NCBI GenBank assembly: GCA_049315325.1
Contig: JBMOKJ010000005.1
Coordinates: 62,001-126,000, forward strand
Direction: 5' to 3'
From: CAXXIC01 sp049315325
GTDB lineage: Bacteria; Bacteroidota; Bacteroidia; Bacteroidales; UBA7332
Length of the DNA stretch: 64,000 nt
The notes below the pieces were generated by a model, which saw nothing but the letters and a program-made list of their open reading frames with translations, had not been told where the DNA came from and did not search any database. Both the position numbers and the translations under genes were made by a program. Shown in pieces: positions 14,701-24,109 of the stretch. Each line of letters opens with the position of its first letter. Positions within the stretch are counted from its first letter, which is position 1.

Positions 14701-16860
14701 TTAATCGTGCTCTTGGTGCACTGCCTCGTACTCTTTGAGCAATTTATCTTGCACGTCTGCAGGCACAAGTTCGTAGCTGGCAAACTTCATTCCGAATGAT
14801 GCTCGTCCACCTGTTAGCGAACTCATCGCTGTAGAGTAGTTCCCCATCTCTTTGAGTGGTACTTTTGCGTTCAGTTTCTCGAAGCCCTTTTCGCTCTGCA
14901 TACCCATAATTACGGCTCTACGACCTTGCAAATCACTCATCACATCACCTAACTTATCGGCAGGAGTAAGCACTTCCACATCGTAAATAGGTTCAAGAAT
15001 CTTAGGCCCTGCCGATTTAAATGCTTCGATAAATGCATTTCGACCAGCCAAGCGGAACGAAATTTCGTTTGAATCAACCGGGTGCATCTTACCATCGTAA
15101 ACAATCACGCGCACGTCGCGAGCATAAGAACCCGTCAATGGGCCTTGTTCCAGTCTATCCATCACACCTTTGAGAATCGCGGGTAAGAAGCGAGTATCAA
15201 TTGAACCACCCACGATACTGTTCACAAATACCAATTTGCCACCCCAATCCAATTCGTGCACCTGAGTATCGCGCACAGAGACTTTGAACTCTTGTCCGTT
15301 AAACTTATAGGTTTCTGGGATTGGGTTGCCTTCGTGATAAGGCTCAACAATGAGATGAACCTCACCAAACTGACCTGCACCACCCGATTGCTTTTTGTGT
15401 CGGTAATCAGCACGTGCAGCTTTTGTGATGGTTTCGCGATAAGGAATTTTCGGTTCAGAATATTCAATAAACATCTTATCGTTGTGCTCCAAGCGCCATT
15501 TCATGGTCTTTAGGTGGAATTCACCTTGTCCCGAAACAAGAATTTGTTTCAATTCCTTCGAATGCTCAATCACCCAAGTTGGATCTTCCTCGTGCATTCG
15601 GGTCAGCAATTCGCTCAATTTTTCAGCATCAGCTTCGTTCACCGGCTTGATGGCACGACGATATTTTGGTTCGGGATATTTGATAAAATTGAATTGATAA
15701 TCGCATCCTTTCACATTCAATGTATTTCCTGTGCGTGTCTCTTTCAGCTTCAATGTCACACCGATATCACCAGCCACTAGCTCTTCGACTTTGTTGCGAA
15801 TCTGACCTGCCGAACAGAATACCTGCGCGATGCGCTCTTTCGAGCCGCGACTGGCATTCAACACATCCACGCCTTCGTGCAATTTGCCTGACATCACTTT
15901 GAAATAGGTCACCTCTCCAATGTGTGGTTCTATGGATGTTTTAAACACATACACACTTGTTGGACCATTTACGTCTGGCGAAATATCTTCGCCATCAGCA
16001 GTGGTCACATGTGGCATTTCACTCACAAACGGACAAACATTACCCAAAAACTCCATCAAACGACGCACGCACATATCGCGACCACCGTCCACGCAGAAAA
16101 CAGGGTACATTCCGCGAGTCAACAACCCTTTGTGGATTCCCTCGCGCATTTCATCTTCGGTCAACGTTCCCTGATCGAAAAATTTCTCCATCAACGATTC
16201 GTCGTTTTCGGCTGCGGCTTCCACCAATTTTTGATGCAGCTCCTCAGCTTTATCTTTTTCTGAATCCGGAATTTCGAGCACATCAGGCACACCACCTTCC
16301 GGCTTCCATCTAAACATTTTCATTTTCAAAACATCAATCACCGAATTGAATGTCGGACCGCAAACAATCGGGTACTGAATGAGAACCACCTTAGCGCCAT
16401 AGTTCTCAATCAACTGTTCGACAGTGTTGTCGAAGTCTGCCTTCTCTCCGTCCAATTGATTGGTAACGAAAATTAGGGGTTTTTGTAATTTCTCCGTAAT
16501 ACGGAATTGATTTTGTGTGCCAACTTCCACGCCGTATTGGGTGTTCACTACCATCAGCGCGGTATCGGTCACATTTAATGCGGTATAAACCCCACCCACA
16601 AAGTCGTCGGAGCCGGGGCAATCGATAAAATTTAGTTTCTTTCCATTCCATTCGACGTGGAAAACGGTTGGAAATACACTGTATCCGTATTCTTGCTCTA
16701 CAGGGAAATAGTCACAAACGGTGTTTTTGGCCTCCACGGTACCTCTACGTTTGATATAGCCACCCTCGTAGAGCATTGACTCAGCGAGCGTGGTCTTCCC
16801 CGATCCAGAACTTCCCAATAGAGAGATGTTCTTGATTTCATGCGATTGATAGACTTTCAT
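14701..16860 (-). CDS. EF-G paralogue (EF-G2 type) with degenerate GTPase motifs
   Basis: A 719-residue full-length translation factor with EF-G domain order (G, II, III, IV, V). The P-loop SSGSGKTT is intact (about 17-24). The switch I segment EQEYGYS (55-61) replaces EQERGIT. DCPGSDDF (80-87) replaces DTPGHVDF, so the catalytic His is Ser84. NQLD (134-137) replaces NKxD. Domains IV-V look normal (DTQVHELDWGGKLVFVNSI; ARDVRVIVYDGKMHPVDS; PLKEMGNYSTAMSSLTGGRASF). In gut Bacteroides an EF-G2 paralogue reported to support translation without GTP hydrolysis has this character. The gene is monocistronic. Confidence 0.88.
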   Translation of the reverse strand: MKVYQSHEIKNISLLGSSGSGKTTLAESMLYEGGYIKRRGTVEAKNTVCDYFPVEQEYGYSVFPTVFHVEWNGKKLNFIDCPGSDDFVGGVYTALNVTDTALMVVNTQYGVEVGTQNQFRITEKLQKPLIFVTNQLDGEKADFDNTVEQLIENYGAKVVLIQYPIVCGPTFNSVIDVLKMKMFRWKPEGGVPDVLEIPDSEKDKAEELHQKLVEAAAENDESLMEKFFDQGTLTEDEMREGIHKGLLTRGMYPVFCVDGGRDMCVRRLMEFLGNVCPFVSEMPHVTTADGEDISPDVNGPTSVYVFKTSIEPHIGEVTYFKVMSGKLHEGVDVLNASRGSKERIAQVFCSAGQIRNKVEELVAGDIGVTLKLKETRTGNTLNVKGCDYQFNFIKYPEPKYRRAIKPVNEADAEKLSELLTRMHEEDPTWVIEHSKELKQILVSGQGEFHLKTMKWRLEHNDKMFIEYSEPKIPYRETITKAARADYRHKKQSGGAGQFGEVHLIVEPYHEGNPIPETYKFNGQEFKVSVRDTQVHELDWGGKLVFVNSIVGGSIDTRFLPAILKGVMDRLEQGPLTGSYARDVRVIVYDGKMHPVDSNEISFRLAGRNAFIEAFKSAGPKILEPIYDVEVLTPADKLGDVMSDLQGRRAVIMGMQSEKGFEKLNAKVPLKEMGNYSTAMSSLTGGRASFGMKFASYELVPADVQDKLLKEYEAVHQEHD

Positions 16861-17063
16861 AGTTCAATCAGATTTAAACGGTTAATGAATAAGGAAAATA
16901 TATAAGCGCAAATTAGAACTATTTCAGCAAAAAAACAATCAAAAAGCGGTGTTAGAAAACATAATTTTTAGACAGAGATTTTCATCAAATTTATAACAAA
17001 TAGAAGTCTGTTATTTGGGTGAAATTTTTGGAGCTAATCATACTATTTGTGACAAAAAATCAC

Positions 17064-17091
17064 TATCTTTGTTGCTCAAAGTCAACAAAAA
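17064..17091 (+). promoter_or_regulatory. Methylase promoter and controller operator
   Basis: TATCTTTG (17064-17071) is a -7 element. Eight bases on is AGTCAACAAAAA (17080-17091), ending two bases before the methylase ATG. The same 12 bases occur, inverted, at 20121-20132 directly at the controller gene's start, also preceded by TCTTTG. Confidence 0.7.
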
Positions 17092-17093
17092 GA

Positions 17094-18968
17094 ATGAAAA
17101 AAGGGATATTTAATGAAATTCTAAAATCATATTCTCTCAATGAAATTGAGACGCATTTGATTTATTATTATCTTACAACTTATAAGCTAGATTATTCAAA
17201 TAACACAATCTTAACTAAGTTCTTAGAGGATTTTCAGCAAAACACAAAGCTCTATTTTGACGTATTCAATTTAGATATTTCATCTTTAAAAGACCTTGAA
17301 AATTATCTTGAATTATTAATTCCTCAACGAGACAGAAAATTTAATGGTGCATTTTTCACACCAACATATATTGTTGATTTTATTATTAATGAAGTAAAAC
17401 CATCAAGATTCGCAAAAAACCTTGATCCAAGTTGTGGATGCGGCGCATTCTTAATTGGAATAGCCGAGTATTACAAAGCTAATTTCAATAAATCAATCAA
17501 GGAAACAATTCGAGATAATATTTTTGGTTCTGACATTTTAGACTACAATATTTCAAGAGCGAAATTACTTTTAACAATCTTTGCATTGCAGAATGGAGAG
17601 AATATTGATGAGATTGATTTCAACTTATATGTTCAAGATAGTTTAAAAGCGAATTGGACCATTCGGTTTGATAATGTCATAGGTAATCCACCTTATGTAA
17701 AGTTTCAAGATTTATCAGATGACAATCGAAAATATTTAGCAAAAAACTGGACTACCGTTGATAATGGAAGCTTTAATTTATATTTTGCTTTTTTTGAATT
17801 AGGATATAAACTACTCAATGACGACGGAAAACTAGGTTTCATTACTCCTAATAATTATTTCACCTCGTTGGCAGGTGTTTCTATTCGAAAATACTTTCAA
17901 CAAAAAAAATGTGTTACTCGTATTATTGATTTTAGCCACAACAAAGTTTTTGATGCTCAAACTTACACAGCATTGACGTTTCTAAACAAACAAGAAAATG
18001 ATGCACTCACATTTGATAGAATAAAAGAAGGTTACAAACCTGAAGATTTTTTACCTATTGCTAATGGTTCTCCCAACTACTTTAGAAATTTAGATTATAA
18101 AAAATGGCGGTTACTAAAAACTGATGAGCAAAAAAACATTAAGCAGATTGAAAGTATTGGAAAATCAATTGTAAAACTATTTGATATTTGCGTTGGCATT
18201 GCAACATTAAAAGATGAAGTTTTCTTTGTGGATGGAAGCGTTGAAAGAAATGGGTGTTTTATAAAAAGCACAGAAAATGGAACATTCGAAATTGAAAAAG
18301 AAATAACAAAATCGGTATATAAAATTTCAAACTTTAAATCTCAAAAAGAAATTGAAACTAATACAAAAAGGATAATATGCCCATATATCATTGGGAAAGG
18401 GGGAGCTTCACCTATTTCCGAGCTTGAATTTAAAAAAAAATATCCGAAATGTTATGCGTATTTATTATCCGAGAAAGAGAGTTTACTCGCAAGAGATAAG
18501 GGAAAAGTTACCTATGAACCTTTTTTTGTATGGGGTAGAACTCAAGGGTTAAACAAACTTGGAAAAAAAATACTAAATCCTACATTTAGTCAGTTTCCTC
18601 GATTTTTGCTAGTCGAAGAAGAAGATGCATTTTTCACAAATGGCTATGGTCTTTTCTTTAGAGAGCAAAATAAAAATATGTCGCTTTTTGATGAGCCCAA
18701 TAATCCGATCTCGCTTTTAGAAAATATTGATGTCGTTCAGAAAATTCTAAATTCTATTGTAATGCACTATTATGTAAGCAAAACTAGTGTAGCAATTGAA
18801 GGTGGATATCCTTGTTATCAAAAGAATTTCATTGAAAATTTTACTATTCCAGAATTTACAAATGAAGAAATTAATATCTTAAGAAAATTAGATAATAAAC
18901 AAGAAATTGATGGGTTTTTGGTTGAAAAATATCAATTAAACATACTTGTGCCAAATCTGTTTGTATAA
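17094..18968 (+). CDS. Type II adenine-N6 DNA methyltransferase (gamma class)
   Basis: 624 residues. GAFFTPTYIVDFIINEV (about 85-101) is motif X. DPSCGCGAF (111-119) is motif I, the AdoMet site. NVIGNPPYVKF (NPPY at 198-201) is motif IV for adenine N6. This order with a long C-terminal half as target-recognition domain is the gamma class (TaqI/Eco57I-like). The start ATG 17094 lies 2 bases after the operator. The methylase protects host DNA from the linked nuclease; the recognition sequence is not predictable here. Its 3' end overlaps the opposing nuclease gene by 37 bp. AT-rich relative to the neighbouring core genes, consistent with transfer. Confidence 0.9.
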   Translation: MKKGIFNEILKSYSLNEIETHLIYYYLTTYKLDYSNNTILTKFLEDFQQNTKLYFDVFNLDISSLKDLENYLELLIPQRDRKFNGAFFTPTYIVDFIINEVKPSRFAKNLDPSCGCGAFLIGIAEYYKANFNKSIKETIRDNIFGSDILDYNISRAKLLLTIFALQNGENIDEIDFNLYVQDSLKANWTIRFDNVIGNPPYVKFQDLSDDNRKYLAKNWTTVDNGSFNLYFAFFELGYKLLNDDGKLGFITPNNYFTSLAGVSIRKYFQQKKCVTRIIDFSHNKVFDAQTYTALTFLNKQENDALTFDRIKEGYKPEDFLPIANGSPNYFRNLDYKKWRLLKTDEQKNIKQIESIGKSIVKLFDICVGIATLKDEVFFVDGSVERNGCFIKSTENGTFEIEKEITKSVYKISNFKSQKEIETNTKRIICPYIIGKGGASPISELEFKKKYPKCYAYLLSEKESLLARDKGKVTYEPFFVWGRTQGLNKLGKKILNPTFSQFPRFLLVEEEDAFFTNGYGLFFREQNKNMSLFDEPNNPISLLENIDVVQKILNSIVMHYYVSKTSVAIEGGYPCYQKNFIENFTIPEFTNEEINILRKLDNKQEIDGFLVEKYQLNILVPNLFV

Positions 18969-19885
18969 ATTCTAAGTAAATCAGAGATAAAGTTTTGGAA
19001 ATCAATATTTGTTAAGGAAACAGTTGAGTTTTGATCCAAAAGATTATCAGCTTTCAATTCGTTTGCAGAGGTATAAATTTTAACAGGACTTTGAGAGAAA
19101 TCAGCAAGTATTAGACATACTCTTTCATATTTATATGCTTCATTAATATTTATATTTCTATTATTCAAGTCATTGAAGACATTTATTGTTTCTTCTATTG
19201 CATCCGAAGTCAATTTGGTATTTCTGTTCTTTTTGACAATTTGAATAGACTCAAAAATGGGTTTACGTTTTTTTACCATATCTGAATTAAATCCTGTTAT
19301 TGGTAGAATAAACAATTCACCCAAAACCATATTAGGGCATCTTAAGTGCAAATTAAGTGTCTCTGCAAATGTTCTTTCGATTATTGTGTCATCATTTTTA
19401 GTTATACTACTCATCTGACTTCTAACATTAATTGCTAATGTATGTTCTGTAAAATCTTTACCAAAATGATCGGTTTTCCCATTCATCATTCCAATATTCA
19501 TTATCTCAGGCACTTCATTCCCAATATGGATATTTGAAACAACAGAAATATCCTGTTTTTTTGCTTTTATGAATCCAGCTAAATTGAGTTCTTCTTTTGA
19601 ATTATTCAATGGGGGGAATATCAAGCTTGGTCTAACACCATTTTTGATCAATTCTGATTTAACAACTTCGTGAAAGAGATTTATATGCTTACTTGAGGTC
19701 ACAAGAGCTGTTTTCCCTCGATCTCCTGCAATTTTTATTGCCTCCTCAAAAGCAAATTTGAAGTTTTCACATGCAACTTGCAAAATATTATTTGGATTTG
19801 CAGCACGAATATTTTCATCAATCTGTGTTTTCACATTAGAAAGAAATAGTTCTTCATTTTCACTTAGAATTTTGCTCTTTGCCAT
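18932..19885 (-). CDS. Putative type II restriction endonuclease
   Basis: 317 residues, no family recognised with certainty. Called by context: it lies between an adenine methylase (convergent, 37-bp overlap) and an XRE controller whose stop shares one base with this start (TAATG). A possible nuclease core is the acidic/basic cluster in EELNLAGFIKAKKQDISVV (Glu then K-x-K), which could be a PD-(D/E)xK variant, but I cannot confirm catalytic residues. Residues 50-75 (FEEAIKIAGDRGKTALVTSS) are helical then strand-like. No membrane segments. Alternative: an unrelated cargo protein. Confidence 0.6.
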   Translation of the reverse strand: MAKSKILSENEELFLSNVKTQIDENIRAANPNNILQVACENFKFAFEEAIKIAGDRGKTALVTSSKHINLFHEVVKSELIKNGVRPSLIFPPLNNSKEELNLAGFIKAKKQDISVVSNIHIGNEVPEIMNIGMMNGKTDHFGKDFTEHTLAINVRSQMSSITKNDDTIIERTFAETLNLHLRCPNMVLGELFILPITGFNSDMVKKRKPIFESIQIVKKNRNTKLTSDAIEETINVFNDLNNRNININEAYKYERVCLILADFSQSPVKIYTSANELKADNLLDQNSTVSLTNIDFQNFISDLLRIYTNRFGTSMFN

Positions 19886-20106
19886 TATTTCTCGAATTCA
19901 ACATTATTAAAAAACTCTTTTAAATTCACATTAAGCGCAATTGCAATTTTCTCAATATTAACTATTGAAATATTTCGACTCCCATTTTCAACTGAAGCAA
20001 TATAACTTCTGTCTAAATCAGCAGTATACGCCAAATCCTTTTGTGAAATTGACGCTACCTCACGCAACTTCTTAATTCTTTGTCCAATTTTTTCTTTAAC
20101 ATCCAT
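19885..20106 (-). CDS. XRE-family controller (C) protein of the R-M system
   Basis: A 73-residue helix-turn-helix protein (MDVKEKIGQRIKKLREV...). The HTH is SISQKDLAYTADLDRSYIASVENGSRNISI, very close to known R-M controller proteins in size and in the L-D-R-S-Y-I-A recognition helix. In C-protein systems the regulator delays nuclease expression until DNA is methylated. It is translationally coupled to the nuclease (one shared base). An upstream in-frame ATG at 20121 is an alternative start, since it begins in the last base of the AGTCAACAAAAA operator. Confidence 0.85.
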   Translation of the reverse strand: MDVKEKIGQRIKKLREVASISQKDLAYTADLDRSYIASVENGSRNISIVNIEKIAIALNVNLKEFFNNVEFEK

Positions 20107-20120
20107 TTTGCAAAAATGCA

Positions 20121-20132
20121 TTTTTGTTGACT
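20121..20132 (-). promoter_or_regulatory. Controller operator at its own gene
   Basis: Read on the minus strand: AGTCAACAAAAA, identical to the methylase operator. The region just upstream has a direct repeat TATAGTC with a 13-base step and a TCTTTG hexamer, so a dimer could bind across the promoter. Confidence 0.65.
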
Positions 20133-20269
20133 ATAAATCAAAGACTATAAGTAACACAATCTAGTTTTTCCTTGATTTCGTAAGATTTCTACAACCAAAA
20201 GGCTTGCACCGAACAATGCTATCAATTGATCTAAGATTTAACCATTCAATTTATTTCAACAATTTCATC

Positions 20270-20277
20270 TACTTTTG
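20270..20277 (+). promoter_or_regulatory. hemW -7 promoter element
   Basis: TACTTTTG, 20 bases before the GTG start of hemW, implying a very short leader. No good TTG is seen at the expected -33 position. Confidence 0.6.
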
Positions 20278-20297
20278 CAACATCAAACAACCGTATC

Positions 20298-21428
20298 GTG
20301 GCAGGCATTTATATTCATATCCCGTTTTGCAAAACTCGTTGCAGCTATTGCGACTTTTTCTCTTCGACCGACGATTCAACTGCGAGTCAATACGTGTCGG
20401 CTATCTGCGTTGAATTGGAAGAGCGAAGAAAAGAACTGCCTAACGAACAGATCGATACCATCTACTTCGGTGGAGGAACGCCATCGCAACTAACTATCGG
20501 ACAGTTTGAGCAGATTTTCGAAGTTATAACTGCAAATTACCTCATCAGCGAAAATGCAGAAATCACCATCGAAGCCAATCCCGACGACATGACCGAAAAT
20601 TACGTTGCTAGATTAGCAACACTACCCTTCAATCGGGTAAGCATGGGTGTTCAGAGTTTCGACGACGAAGATTTGAAGAGCCTTAACCGCCGGCATTCTG
20701 CCAATCAAGCCATTGAGGTCATCGAATTGTGTCGCCAGCACAACCTCACAAACATCAGCATCGATTTGATGTACGGTCTGCCCAACCAAACGATAGAAGC
20801 GTGGAAGAAGAATGTCGATGTGGCTGTTTCATTGCCTGTGCAGCACATTTCTGCCTATCATTTAATTTATGAAAAAGGGACCGACCTCTACCGCAAGCTC
20901 AAAAAAGGCGAAGTGAAGGAAGCCGACGAAGAGTTGAGCGTAGCCATGTTCGATTATCTTCGCTCAAAACTGATCGACAAAGGGTTTCTTCATTACGAAA
21001 TTTCCAACTTTGCCCTCGATGGATTTTTCTCACGTCACAATTCGTCTTACTGGAAGGGAATTCCATACCTTGGAATTGGCACAGCGGCTCATTCCTTCGA
21101 TGGCAAAAACCGCTTTTGGAATCCTTCGAACATCAAAATCTACCTCGACCAAGCAAAAAAGCGCAGTTTCTCTCCCGAGATAGAAGAAAGCACACCTCAA
21201 AGCCGCTACAACGACTTTATCATCGTTACCCTTCGCACCATGTGGGGGCTTGACTTCAGTGAACTTGAGCGCCGTTTTGGCTCAGAATACGCTCAGTTCT
21301 TTCTCAACGAAGCCAAACCATTCCTCGACCAAAACCTACTCACACAAACAGGCAAGCATTTTACCATCTCCGCCAAGGGGCTTTTCGTCTCCGACTCGAT
21401 TATGTCGCAACTTCTATCTGTTGATTAA
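20298..21428 (+). CDS. hemW: HemW heme chaperone (HemN-like radical SAM)
   Basis: A 376-residue radical SAM protein. The cluster motif IPFCKTRCSYCDF (C11, C15, C18) with the Phe after the last Cys-Asp, FGGGTPSQL, EANPDDMT and GVQSFDDEDLKSLNRRHS place it in the HemN/HemW family. The length (376, versus about 455 for HemN) and lack of the HemN N-terminal extension favour HemW, the heme-trafficking chaperone formerly called an oxygen-independent coproporphyrinogen oxidase. The start is GTG at 20298, set by the -7 element 20 bases upstream. Single gene. Confidence 0.9.
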   Translation: MAGIYIHIPFCKTRCSYCDFFSSTDDSTASQYVSAICVELEERRKELPNEQIDTIYFGGGTPSQLTIGQFEQIFEVITANYLISENAEITIEANPDDMTENYVARLATLPFNRVSMGVQSFDDEDLKSLNRRHSANQAIEVIELCRQHNLTNISIDLMYGLPNQTIEAWKKNVDVAVSLPVQHISAYHLIYEKGTDLYRKLKKGEVKEADEELSVAMFDYLRSKLIDKGFLHYEISNFALDGFFSRHNSSYWKGIPYLGIGTAAHSFDGKNRFWNPSNIKIYLDQAKKRSFSPEIEESTPQSRYNDFIIVTLRTMWGLDFSELERRFGSEYAQFFLNEAKPFLDQNLLTQTGKHFTISAKGLFVSDSIMSQLLSVD

Positions 21429-21764
21429 TCAATCTACTGAATCTCATCTTTCATCTCTCCATTCGCTAAAAAAACAAAAATGATATGTATTTCCGTTATT
21501 CGATATACAGAATGACCATTTTTTCACGTTTAAAGAACATTTAGTTAAAACGAGCAATAATATGCAGCAAATGAAAAACTTAGCTAAAATAAAAAAAACA
21601 GCAAAAAATTTGCAATTAACAAGTAAATAGTTAAATTTGCAGTTTTAAGTTAAACAACAAGCACAAAGAAAGTGCTAAAAAATATAAACAATCCGACTGA
21701 GAATCTTGTTTAAATGATTGATTTGAAGAGATAAAAGGTTTAAAAATTGGATTGAACTGTTGCA
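21429..21764. promoter_or_regulatory. 336-bp leader region of rprX with promoter
   Basis: TTG at 21610-21612, 19 bases, then TAAATTTG (21632-21639) form a textbook Bacteroidetes promoter, giving a leader of about 120 bases before rprX. The remaining upstream sequence is AT-rich, without an ORF or clear repeat. Confidence 0.65.
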
Positions 21765-23309
21765 ATGAAAAAATCGACCATTTGGCTGCTTATTATGGTA
21801 ATGGTGTTGACGTTCGTCACCCTGCTTGCCCTACAGATCGACTACATCAATGTGATGGTGAAAATGCGAAACGAGCAGTTTAACGAGGCAGTCACCCGTA
21901 GCCTTTATCAGGTTTCAAAAACATTAGAGAACGAAGAGACACGGAAATACCTCGAAGAAGACATCGTAGAAACAGCAGAAGTTGTACACAAATACAACTT
22001 TGCAAAACTAAGCGAAAAGTACCTCGACATACAGAAAAACAGCTATCCGTTTGATGAGCAAAATAAAAAATTGCAACTGATAACCGACAGTCTGAATAAA
22101 AACATTGTCACACCAAAGGTTTACATATCGTCGGGGCACGGCGCAAACAGCATTTTGCGCACATCTCGCGAATTGCAAGAAGTATTGAAGGGTCGATACC
22201 TCTATGAAAAGTCGCAACTCGACGACGTGATACTGAATATTCTTTACCAATCGGGCACTGAACCACTCAGCAGCCGAATTGATTTAGAAAAATTGAGTGA
22301 CCTATTAAAGTCGGAGTTGCAAAACAATGGCTTGAATTTGCTCTTTGAATTTGAAGTAATTGACAAAGATAAACGAATAGTATATCGCAGCGACGATCTC
22401 GATTTTGATTCGGAAAATGATATTTACACACAAATCCTTTTCCCGAACGATGCACCGCTGATGCTGAATCTGCTTAAAGTACACTTTCCTACCAAGCAAA
22501 GCTACATTTTCAATTCGGTTCGATTCCTGATTCCATCGTTTATCTTTACGTTCATTTTGTTGATAACATTTGGCTTCACCATTTACATTATTTTCCGTCA
22601 AAAGAAAATTTCGGAGATGCGAAACGATTTCATCAACAATATGACGCATGAGTTTAAAACGCCACTCTCTACGATTTCACTTGCTGCACAGATGTTGAAG
22701 GATGAAGCGGTAGCGAAAAACCCAACCATCTTCAAACACATCTCTTCGGTGATAACAGATGAGACGAAACGGTTGAGTTTTCAGGTCGAAAAGGTGCTTC
22801 AAATGTCTTTGTTCGACAAACAAAAGGCCGTATTGAAGTTCAAAGAGATTGACATGAACGAGCTGATTGTCGATGTTTGCGATAAGTTTAAACTCAAAGT
22901 AGAGAAATACGGTGGTTCAATTGAGTCGAATCTTTCTGCAGACAACGCCTATGTGATGGCGGACGAAATGCACATAACCAATGTGATTTTCAACCTCCTC
23001 GACAATGCGGTGAAATACGCTAAACAAAACGAACCATTGATGCTGACCATAGCCACTTGGAACGAGGCCAACAAGCTGAATATCTCCATTATGGACAATG
23101 GAATAGGAATTCGAAAAGAAGATTTAAAGAAAGTATTTGAAAAATTCTATCGCGTTCATACAGGCAACGTTCACGACGTGAAAGGATTTGGTCTTGGACT
23201 GGCTTACGTCAAAAAAATCATTGAAGATCACAACGGCACGATACGTGCAGAAAGCGAACCTAATATTGGAACAAAATTTATAATTACACTACAAATAACC
23301 AAAAACTAA
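21765..23309 (+). CDS. rprX: Sensor histidine kinase RprX
   Basis: 514 residues. TM helices at about 5-25 and 253-277 bracket a periplasmic sensor domain of some 225 residues. Then comes a HisKA dimerisation helix with phospho-acceptor H295 (NNMTHEFKTPLSTISLAAQM). The HATPase_c domain carries the N box (VIFNLLDNAVKYAK), G1 (MDNGIGI), F box (FEKFYRV) and G2 (GFGLGLAYVK). Together with the downstream regulator it matches the Bacteroides RprX/RprY pair. Five bases separate its stop from rprY, so the two are co-transcribed. The signal is unknown; Rpr was first linked to tetracycline/envelope phenotypes, later to metabolic and stress regulation. Confidence 0.88.
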   Translation: MKKSTIWLLIMVMVLTFVTLLALQIDYINVMVKMRNEQFNEAVTRSLYQVSKTLENEETRKYLEEDIVETAEVVHKYNFAKLSEKYLDIQKNSYPFDEQNKKLQLITDSLNKNIVTPKVYISSGHGANSILRTSRELQEVLKGRYLYEKSQLDDVILNILYQSGTEPLSSRIDLEKLSDLLKSELQNNGLNLLFEFEVIDKDKRIVYRSDDLDFDSENDIYTQILFPNDAPLMLNLLKVHFPTKQSYIFNSVRFLIPSFIFTFILLITFGFTIYIIFRQKKISEMRNDFINNMTHEFKTPLSTISLAAQMLKDEAVAKNPTIFKHISSVITDETKRLSFQVEKVLQMSLFDKQKAVLKFKEIDMNELIVDVCDKFKLKVEKYGGSIESNLSADNAYVMADEMHITNVIFNLLDNAVKYAKQNEPLMLTIATWNEANKLNISIMDNGIGIRKEDLKKVFEKFYRVHTGNVHDVKGFGLGLAYVKKIIEDHNGTIRAESEPNIGTKFIITLQITKN

Positions 23310-23314
23310 AAATT

Positions 23315-24019
23315 ATGGAAGAAAAATTGAATGTTCTTCTTTGCGAAGACGACGAAAACCTCGGTATGTTGCTGAGAGAGTATCTGCAAGCCAAAGGTTT
23401 TGCAGCAGAATTGTGCCCAGATGGCGAGGCAGGTTACAAAGCATTTATGAAAGGAAACTTCGATATATGCGTGTTCGACGTGATGATGCCTAAAAAAGAT
23501 GGATTCACTTTGGCTCAAGAGATTCGTGCTACAAACAGCGATACCCCAATCATCTTTTTGACTGCGAAAACATTGAAAGAGGATATCCTCGAAGGTTTCA
23601 AAATCGGAGCTGACGACTACATCACCAAACCATTCTCAATGGAAGAGTTGATTCTTCGTATCGAAGCAATCTTACGCCGCATCAAAGGCAAAAAAGGTAA
23701 AGACGTGCAAGCATATCGCATTGGTAAATTCTCGTTCGACACCCAAAAGCAAATCCTGTCAATTGGTTCAAAATCAACCAAATTGACTACCAAAGAATCG
23801 GATTTATTAAGCCTATTGTGTGCTCACGCTAACGAAATTTTGGAGCGCAACTTCGCTTTGAAAGCTATTTGGGTTGACGATAACTACTTCAATGCTCGCA
23901 GTATGGATGTTTACATCACCAAATTGCGCAAGCACTTGAAAGATGATCCAGAAATCGAAATCATCAACATCCACGGAAAAGGGTACAAGCTTATTGCGCC
24001 AGATGTAGAACAATCGTAA
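23315..24019 (+). CDS. rprY: Response regulator RprY (OmpR family)
   Basis: 234 residues. The receiver domain has the acidic pair E11-D12-D13, phosphorylation site D55 (CVFDVMMPKKDGF), and conserved T/K of FLTAKT. The C-terminal winged helix includes KLTTKESDLLSLLCAHANEIL and SMDVYITKLRKHLKDDPEIEIINIHGKGYKL. It is very similar to Bacteroides RprY through EDDENLGMLLREYLQAKGF. It acts as the DNA-binding output of RprX. Followed by a strong hairpin terminator. Confidence 0.92.
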   Translation: MEEKLNVLLCEDDENLGMLLREYLQAKGFAAELCPDGEAGYKAFMKGNFDICVFDVMMPKKDGFTLAQEIRATNSDTPIIFLTAKTLKEDILEGFKIGADDYITKPFSMEELILRIEAILRRIKGKKGKDVQAYRIGKFSFDTQKQILSIGSKSTKLTTKESDLLSLLCAHANEILERNFALKAIWVDDNYFNARSMDVYITKLRKHLKDDPEIEIINIHGKGYKLIAPDVEQS

Positions 24020-24044
24020 TCGCAAGATTTAGAAATACAATTAG

Positions 24045-24076
24045 AAGCCGCTTTCAATAATGAGAGCGGCTTTTTT
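24045..24076 (+). terminator. rprXY terminator
   Basis: AAGCCGCTTTC and GAGAGCGGCTT form a 10-bp stem with a short AATAAT loop, followed by a T run. Confidence 0.85.
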
Positions 24077-24109
24077 CATTAAGACTTATTTTGGTTCAGA
24101 AATTCATTG

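Noticed and set aside
17019..17093. Longer N-terminus for the methylase
   Set aside because: The 25 extra codons overlap the TATCTTTG promoter element and the AGTCAACAAAAA operator, so they are upstream of the likely transcript start.
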